From Massospora cicadina (lineage: Eukaryota > Entomophthoromycota > Entomophthoromycetes > Entomophthorales > Entomophthoraceae): a stretch of 64,000 nt of DNA. Below, one piece after another: positions 58,396 through 64,000 of the stretch (its first letter is position 1; each line of letters opens with the position of its first letter). The translations under genes and the position numbers were made by a program. Below the pieces are notes generated by a model. The model was not told the DNA's origin. It saw nothing but the letters and a program-made list of their open reading frames with translations, and ran no database searches. The DNA lies in assembly GCA_022478985.1 (NCBI GenBank), contig JAKSZP010002660.1:242473-306472 (forward strand). Reading direction: 5' to 3'.

Positions 58396-58432
58396 GGGCA
58401 CGGGTGCCCTTCCTTTTGCACTTAAGGTGCAA
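58396..58432 (+). promoter_or_regulatory. Paired inverted repeats at the ORF1/ORF2 junction of LINE-F
   Basis: AAGGGCACGGGTGCCCTT is an inverted repeat with a two-base centre. It is followed by TTGCACTTAAGGTGCAA (58416-58432), whose last base is the A of the ORF2 ATG. The second palindrome is kept in LINE-E (GCACCTAAGGTGT, 39468-39480) and partly in LINE-D (ATACCTAAGGTGTAAT, 34181-34196). A role in translation of ORF2 is only inferred. Confidence 0.6.
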
Positions 58433-61400
58433 TGGGGGGAGCCTTTACTTTAGGGACGTTGAACGTCACCGGACTCAAGGCTTCACTGTCCTGGGTTAGG
58501 AAACTGAGTTTTTTACAAAATAATTTACCCGTGGACATCCTGGCCATTCAGGAAACCCACTGTCTGCGCAGTGCTGAGGAATCATGGACAACCATGCTCC
58601 TCCCTTACCTTTCATTTCCTTTTGGTCTATGAACTTTGGGGTGCTAGTTTGATTGAACCAAAGTTTTAAATTAATTTCATCAAAATCATACCTAAACAGC
58701 CGCATCCTTGTTTTCACCTTTTTGTGGGACAACAAAGTTCACGCTGTCATTAACATTTACGCCCCACCCTGTGCACAATAATGTCAGGAATTTTTCTCAG
58801 CAGTCAATTCCCTTCTGCTACCCCCAACCCATTTGTTGTTGGTGACATGAACTTCTGGATAAACCCATCCACAGACCGCTGGCCCTCATTACCTATACCC
58901 CCACAGGGGTAAGTTGAACTTCACGTTCTCAAAGCCACCCTAGGGTTGTTCAATGCTTTGCCGCATCATGCTCCTATACTCATTACCATGTTGTGCCCCC
59001 ACGCACACAAAGGCCAGCTAAGGTCCATGACCCACATTGACCTTATTCTCATGCCGTTGAATTTTCAAACCCAAATTTTACACTTCTTCAAAACAAAAAT
59101 CAATTTCTCTGACCACAGGTTAGTATTGGTTTTCTTCTGTTTGTCAATCCAGCAGCTCAGGGCTGAAGTGGTGAAACCTCTGCCCCGCCGAGATAGTGTC
59201 ACCAAGATTTTCCTTGTGGGTGGATTCTGTGACCTCAGCTCCAGAGTTTGTCACACCGTTATGTGCAGACCCAATTTCCACCTGGTCAACCTTCTAGCGA
59301 ACACAATCCACCAGGCTCACCACCTCTCCTCTCGCCGCTCATGGGCTGCCTTGGCAGTCATTTTGCACATGCTGGCAGAAGTGGACCACCTGGAGTCTAA
59401 TGTCCCTGTTGCAGGCTACAGCCCAGCTTGGGGTCACAAGTGGGCAGAAGTGTCCGCCCGCCTCAACGCACTGGTAAGATAACACAAGCATCGGGTTTGT
59501 GTTCAGTATAAAGCAAAGCCTATCACAGTGGGCGATACATTCTCTGCTTACTTTTCTTTAAAATTCTTCACACCGCGCTAGAGTTTGGCCTGCACACAGG
59601 TATGAAGGCCAGACCACTCCATCACAGATACACTGGCCAAAGTGGCGATTGAAATACAAAACTATCACTCCAAAATATTTCAATATGATCCAATTCTACC
59701 AGCTAATATAGAAAATTTTCTCATAAACGCACAGTTATGAACCATTTCCCGATTCCTGGAGTTGATGAATTTGATTACTCAGGACAAACTCTGGTCCGCC
59801 ATTTGTAGGCACCGTATAGAAAATGCCCAGTCCCAGATGGCATCACTTATGAGTTCTAGAAGAAGTATTTCAAAGATTTTTCCTCATTGCTGCTTTCCTC
59901 TCTGAACTAAAGACTTCTGGAAACGCGCCTCCTACTAGGAGGGCAAGAGGCCTTCACAATTAGTATGTACAAGAAATAGGATAATCTGGATCTGACCAAC
60001 TGGCGCCCCATTTCACTCACTAACACACAAATTTTTTACTAAAATTATGGCTAACCGTCTAGGGGTTGTTGCCTCTGCTCTCATTTCCCCTGAATAATTT
60101 TGTTTCATCCCAAAAAGGTCGATTTGTGACAATATACACACTGTATACAACGTCTGTCAATCCACGGCTTCTGGAGCACTTATGTTTTTAGACCAGCAGA
60201 AGGCTTATGATAGAGTCAAATGGGAATACCTCAGAGCCTGCCTCCACAAGTTCCGCCTCCCCCTTCGCTTCATTAATTGGGTAATGTTGCTAATGGAATC
60301 TACCACAATGGCTGTGCGTGGCCCTGGCTTCCTCACGGATGTAGTCCGCCCTCAAAGGGGCCTACGCCGTGGGGACCCTCTTAGCCCACTCTTGTATAAC
60401 TTCAGCCTTGACCCACTTCTTTGAAATGTGAATGCCGCCTTACTGGGGTCCATGTGCATGGCCAAGCCCCTGTCAAGATGTTAGGGTCTTCTGATATTTT
60501 GTGGTTATGTGTCTAACAATCATGATGCATGCGCTTGAAGATACTATCCAGGTTTACTCCAGGGTAAGTAATTCTGCACTCAACGCCTCCAAAACTGAAA
60601 TTGTTATTTGGTCGGTATCAAGCCCACTGAGCCCCAGCGCCCCATTTCCTACCTGCCTCATCAACTAGCGCACGGGATTGCTTGCCCTGCCCAACCCACT
60701 CCGCCCCGCTTGAACTCTCCTTTGCGCCACGCCCCACCGTTGGCCCTGTCCGCCATTTGGGGGTGTGGCTGGAGGCAGGATGGTACTCCTCAACGGTGGT
60801 GGAAAACTATATCCTAGACAACAATACAAAATGCATAGCTTCCCTCAAAGCCCATCACACCTCCCTTACAGGCAGGGTAGTGCTAGCCAACTCTATGCTC
60901 CTCTCTAAAGTTTGGTTTGGGGCCCACGCCATCGCTTTTACCCCTTGCTTCTTCAAAAATATATACGCCTTTCTACAAGGGTGGCTTTGGTTAGGCCGCC
61001 CACCGCCGGTGCACCTGGATGTCATGTTTCGCTCTCACCATAGTGGTGGTATGGGTCTGCTTAACTTTGAGGTCCATGCTGCCAAAATCCTTGGCACCTG
61101 GATCGCTGCCATCACTAACCCTATGATCTCAGCCCAGCACTAGTCCCGCGCGGCCCACTCCAACTTCTCCCATGCCCTGGGCCTCAGCAATCCTACCCAC
61201 CCCCACTCTCTGTTAAAGTACCTTGCCTCACATCCTTCTGCTGCGGGCCCACATGGGACGTCGCCCCACTTCAAAAGGATCCTCCTCTCCATGCGGAGCG
61301 CTGAGTGGAGAATTTGCATCTGTGGGTACACCGGCAAGAGGGGGCGTCCCTCTCCTCAGTTCACCCAGGAAGTATAAGGACTACCCATTCTGAACGGAGT

Positions 61401-62075
61401 AATACCCATACGACCCCCTACCATGGCCATGGTGGACTACCTGGACATGGTGAACATCCCCTAGCCCCTAGATACCCAGAAAGCCATTTGGAAGTACACC
61501 CACCACCCTCTTCTGCAGCTGCATATTCATTCCCATGTGTGGCGCTGCTTGAGATGGGTATACCATACTGCCAAACGCTCTAGTGCTTTTCACTCATCTT
61601 GCGTCGTGTGTGGCCATATGGAACGCTGGTTCACCGCCTGAAAGAGTGCCATCAATCAAAAGCGATATGGCGTGAGGCACAACGTCCGTTACGCCAGTAT
61701 TAGGCACAGCCCTTCAGCCTTTCTAAGGATATGTTTGCTTTATCCATGGCTTCCCCTCTTCCACCCTCCCTCCATGCCTTGGTAGTCGCGATTGCTATGT
61801 GGACTATCCACACAATTGTCCTAGATGCTATCACAGGCTCCACTCCAACCCACCAAGAAAAAATACGCCGGTTTCAGTTGCACCTTGTGGACCACTTTCA
61901 AGCGTGGATGTTTGGGTATCTCCCACCTCGTCGCAGCCAGATGGTCTCATCCTGGTTCCTGGTTTGGTTAATTGTTTCAGACCCCTTCCTACATACGTGC
62001 TCAATAGTGGCGCAAGACCCTGCACATGTAACCCCCCTCCTTTCTCTTGGAGTTCCCACTGGCAACAGGAGATAG
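58432..62075 (+). pseudogene. LINE-F ORF2 (endonuclease, RT, zinc finger)
   Basis: The ATG at 58432 opens the clearest endonuclease start in the window: LGTLNVTGLKASLSWVRKLS, then VDILAIQETH with the catalytic Glu. Further endonuclease blocks are GDMNFWIN near 58845 and NFSDHRLVLV in 58946-59482. RT: 60182-60424 (DQQKAYDRVKW, LRRGDPLSPLLYNF). The FADD region (about 60480-60510) is destroyed. Thumb: 60682-61143 (SMLLSKVWFGAHA). The finger (SCVVCGHMERW) has a one-base deletion near 61615. AIAMWTIHTIVLDAITG follows in 61731-62075. Confidence 0.92.
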
Positions 62076-62208
62076 AATCTGCTTCTATGGGATGCCCTCC
62101 TCTCACTGAAGTTCGTTTAGTTGATTAGTGTCTTATCAGAAGTGTCTTCCCCTGGTCAGCCTTCCCTAAATAAAGTTTAAAATTTAAAATTAAAAAAAAT
62201 TAAAATTT

Positions 62209-62228
62209 AAAAGTTTCAATGAGAGAAA
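62209..62228 (+). repeat. LINE-F target duplication, right
   Basis: AAAAGTTTCAATGAGAGAAA, an imperfect copy of 56905-56922. Confidence 0.7.
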
Positions 62229-62850
62229 GAACCAGTAAATAGGTATCCTCAAAGGACAAGAAATTGGATCCAAATTGATGTTTACCTGTTGACAACACCA
62301 CCAGTAAACGCCCAGGTTAGCTGAAAACATCAAATCTGGCATTGCGGTAAACTGATTGTTGGGAATTTGTCCCAATCTTACAATATGATCTCCCCTGATG
62401 CCAGGATAAAACCTGATGTAAAGAAGTGACTACCACCACTGTAGGGTCCATTATCAAATTAAATGATTAAATATGAATACTTAAAATGTCATAAGATGAT
62501 GAAGAAAATATAAAGAGTAATTAGTAATGATTTACTTTAAAAGCGCTCACTATTTCCCTAAAAATTTTTAGTTCTTGATTTACCATAAAGATTGCTCCCT
62601 TAAAATAAACTGAATTATTGTTATTTTAGCAATATCTTTGTTAGCTGCTATTATATAGAAAATTAAGGATATTCACCAATCAAGGAGCTTTAGCCTCGAT
62701 TTTTTTGTTATTTTTATCTAAATTATAAATCCTTAATGCAGGGTCATCAGTTGCCCTGAACTTTTCTTAGACTGTTGGATTTCATCCCCATGTCCTGCAA
62801 AATTTATGGTGCTCCCTGCCAAGTCTTCCTGATTCATTAGTGAACTCAAT
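62229..62850 (-). pseudogene. Gyp6 5' part, possible protease
   Basis: On the minus strand 62190-62375 includes MPDLMFSANLGVYWWC and QVNINLDPISCP. This may be the segment after a protease, but the VDSGA motif is not visible. The next 400 bases have no recognisable coding sequence. Confidence 0.35.
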
Positions 62851-62852
62851 AA

Positions 62853-63955
62853 ATGCAAATGAAGAACAGTGATTCAGCATCTAATACCTCCTCCTACTGT
62901 GAAACCGCTTGCCTCAATATGTGGGCAGTTAACGCGCATGTAGGAGAACCTGTTGATGCTTGTAATTACTTAATAATTACATTTATGGAGTTGGACTCCC
63001 ACCCCTTCCGTGGAACATTAACAATTTACAAGTCTGGGTCTTTTTGGAAGCTGTCATGTGCACATGACATCATAAGGGGACCAACCCCAAAGATAAGGCT
63101 GGACGCCAGGAGGCCCAGAAGGTGAAACTACAGGGCCTCCCTGATCTGAGGCATACCCTAGAACAACGCTGGGTACGGACAAAATATGCTCAGGTTGGTA
63201 CTAGTGGTGTGCCAAATGCCCAGCTCCTTACGATGGCCCAGGCGTTGAAACAAGCGGTCTATGTAATGAACGCAGATGGTTTGGTTCAGTTTAATGAGGA
63301 ACGGGGTTTTGAAACCAGATCTATTTACAAAATCACATGTTTGGGTCAAATCCAACTTCAATTGATTACACAAGTGAAGTTGGTTTTGGCGTATTCTACA
63401 AATCTGGATGGTAGCATGTGCCTATTGGTGAATCAGTGCTTGGGTCCACTTATGCAAACCCCTTATTCCCCCCGGCGGTGTTTAAATATGTTTTCCCTGA
63501 CCAACATTCTTTGTTGGTCAACTTCCCAAATAAACCTTTTCCCCGTTTTACCATTTTTATTTATGTATTTTCTAATGATCCTGTGCATGAACCTCTTTGA
63601 GGAGGTCTCACACTCTGTTTACCTTGCCATTTTGGACACAATCAAATTATCACCTCATGCACCGTTGGTTCGCCCAGGTACCCTCCAAACTGGGTCTTTT
63701 ACCCCTTCTTCCCATGCGCACCATGACGTTTTTGGTGGGTTACTTATCGCATTTCTTTACTTGAGCTATTATTTCTCCAGCACCCTTGGCTGGGATCTAA
63801 TAACTTTAGCACTAATGGCTAGTTCCCTGACATTGGCCTTGTGCACCATGAACTACCACGCTGGGAATGGGAGAGTTATAGACACTCTCCTTACATTAGT
63901 TGACCAAACTCTTTTTCCTCTGTGCACAAACTTTTTCTGTGTGGAACTTTTCTGA
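62853..63955 (+). pseudogene. Module M, copy 3, with a 277-codon open frame
   Basis: Frame 62853-63125 is followed after a shift by 63122-63955. It contains AHDIIRG (compare SHDMILG in copy 2), QGLPDLRHTLEQRWVRTKYA, FNEERGFETR and several hydrophobic stretches (FPVLPFLFMYFLMILCM, about residues 141-157 of the second frame, and a further pair near residues 205-245). The latter could be membrane segments or the result of reading non-coding AT-rich DNA. DNA homology with 30140-31130 covers the whole stretch, including parts unlikely to be coding. No family is recognised. Confidence 0.4.
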
Positions 63956-64000
63956 AGTGGAAACAGTGAGCGCCAGCTGTGGGCTTCTGCTGTCGTTAGT

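Larger units (their letters stand above)
56923..62208 (+). mobile_element. LINE-F, full-length non-LTR retrotransposon
   Basis: About 5.29 kb with the same leader (CCCAATGTCAGGGAGCAGTT), ORF1, junction palindrome, ORF2 and 3' end (CCCCTGGTCAGCCTTCCCTA then AAATAAAG) as LINE-D and -E, but more distant in sequence, so it is an older copy or a sister subfamily. It is inserted in opposite orientation in Gyp6. The tail is A-rich (62170-62208). Confidence 0.93.
54560..62830 (-). mobile_element. Gyp6: minus-strand Ty3/gypsy pol, interrupted by LINE-F
   Basis: Minus-strand pieces occur in pol order from right to left: a protease/linker-like segment (62190-62375), RT (56162-56700), degraded RNase H (about 55220-56150), and integrase (about 54560-55211). 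LINE-F lies between the protease/linker and RT. No LTR was identified, so this is a truncated or unresolved element. Its left end abuts the Gyp4 3' region. Confidence 0.7.

Noticed and set aside
32664..62228. Fungal repeat-induced point mutation as the cause of inactivation
   Set aside because: LINE copies keep many CA dinucleotides and high GC, and differences occur in both directions; a strong CpA-to-TpA bias was not evident by eye.
1..64000. Host protein-coding genes, tRNA or rRNA genes, CRISPR arrays
   Set aside because: No non-transposon domain, intact tRNA fold, rRNA segment or regularly spaced short repeat array was found.

Overview
This 64 kb window looks like a gene-poor, transposon-packed stretch of a eukaryotic nuclear genome. 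I see no intact host gene, tRNA, rRNA, CRISPR array or bacterial feature. Nearly all recognisable coding sequence is decayed retrotransposon: at least six Ty3/gypsy-type LTR elements, six non-LTR (LINE) copies of at least three lineages, and one tRNA-derived SINE. Reading frames are broken by stops and frameshifts, so most coding entries are pseudogenes. A chromodomain and the wording of one integrase resemble fungal chromoviruses. A fungus with a large repeat-rich genome is my best guess, but the host is not settled.

Layout. 1-4012: LINE-A (+), an older and different LINE lineage. 4013-5640: Gyp1 (+), the RNase H/integrase end of a Ty3 element whose front half is cut off by LINE-A. 6948-11119: Gyp2 (+), a Ty3 element with both LTRs, a primer site and a polypurine tract. 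Its gag contains a collagen-like Gly-X-Y tract, it lacks protease/RT/RNase H, and it carries a SINE. 11727-23256: Gyp3 (+), gag-pol remains between about 1.15 kb direct repeats; the second repeat is split by a 2 kb insertion that is itself split by a 1 kb insertion. 23884-25462: LINE-B (-), head to head with LINE-C (+, 25463-28815).

From about 29.9 to 54.1 kb lies Gyp4 (+), a chromovirus whose pol is interrupted by two full-length tandem LINEs (LINE-D, 32684-37953; LINE-E, 37973-43238) in RNase H, and by a complete minus-strand Ty3 element (Gyp5, 43608-52656) in the integrase zinc-binding region. Its integrase and chromodomain resume at 52657. Gyp6 (-, about 54.56-62.4 kb) is interrupted by full-length LINE-F (56923-62208). 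The end (62850-64000) holds a repeated module of unknown function with relatives at 30.14 and 53.87 kb.

How the parts relate. LINEs C-F encode (where complete) an ORF1 with a CCHC knuckle, and an ORF2 with endonuclease, RT and a C-terminal CCHC finger. The SINE shares its 3' end with the LINE-B tail, so that LINE lineage probably supplied its RT. LINE-D, -E and -F are flanked by related target duplications. Two Ty3 families share 17 of 18 bases of their primer-binding site. Differences between LINE copies at in-frame stops fit CpG decay, suggesting cytosine methylation of repeats in this genome.
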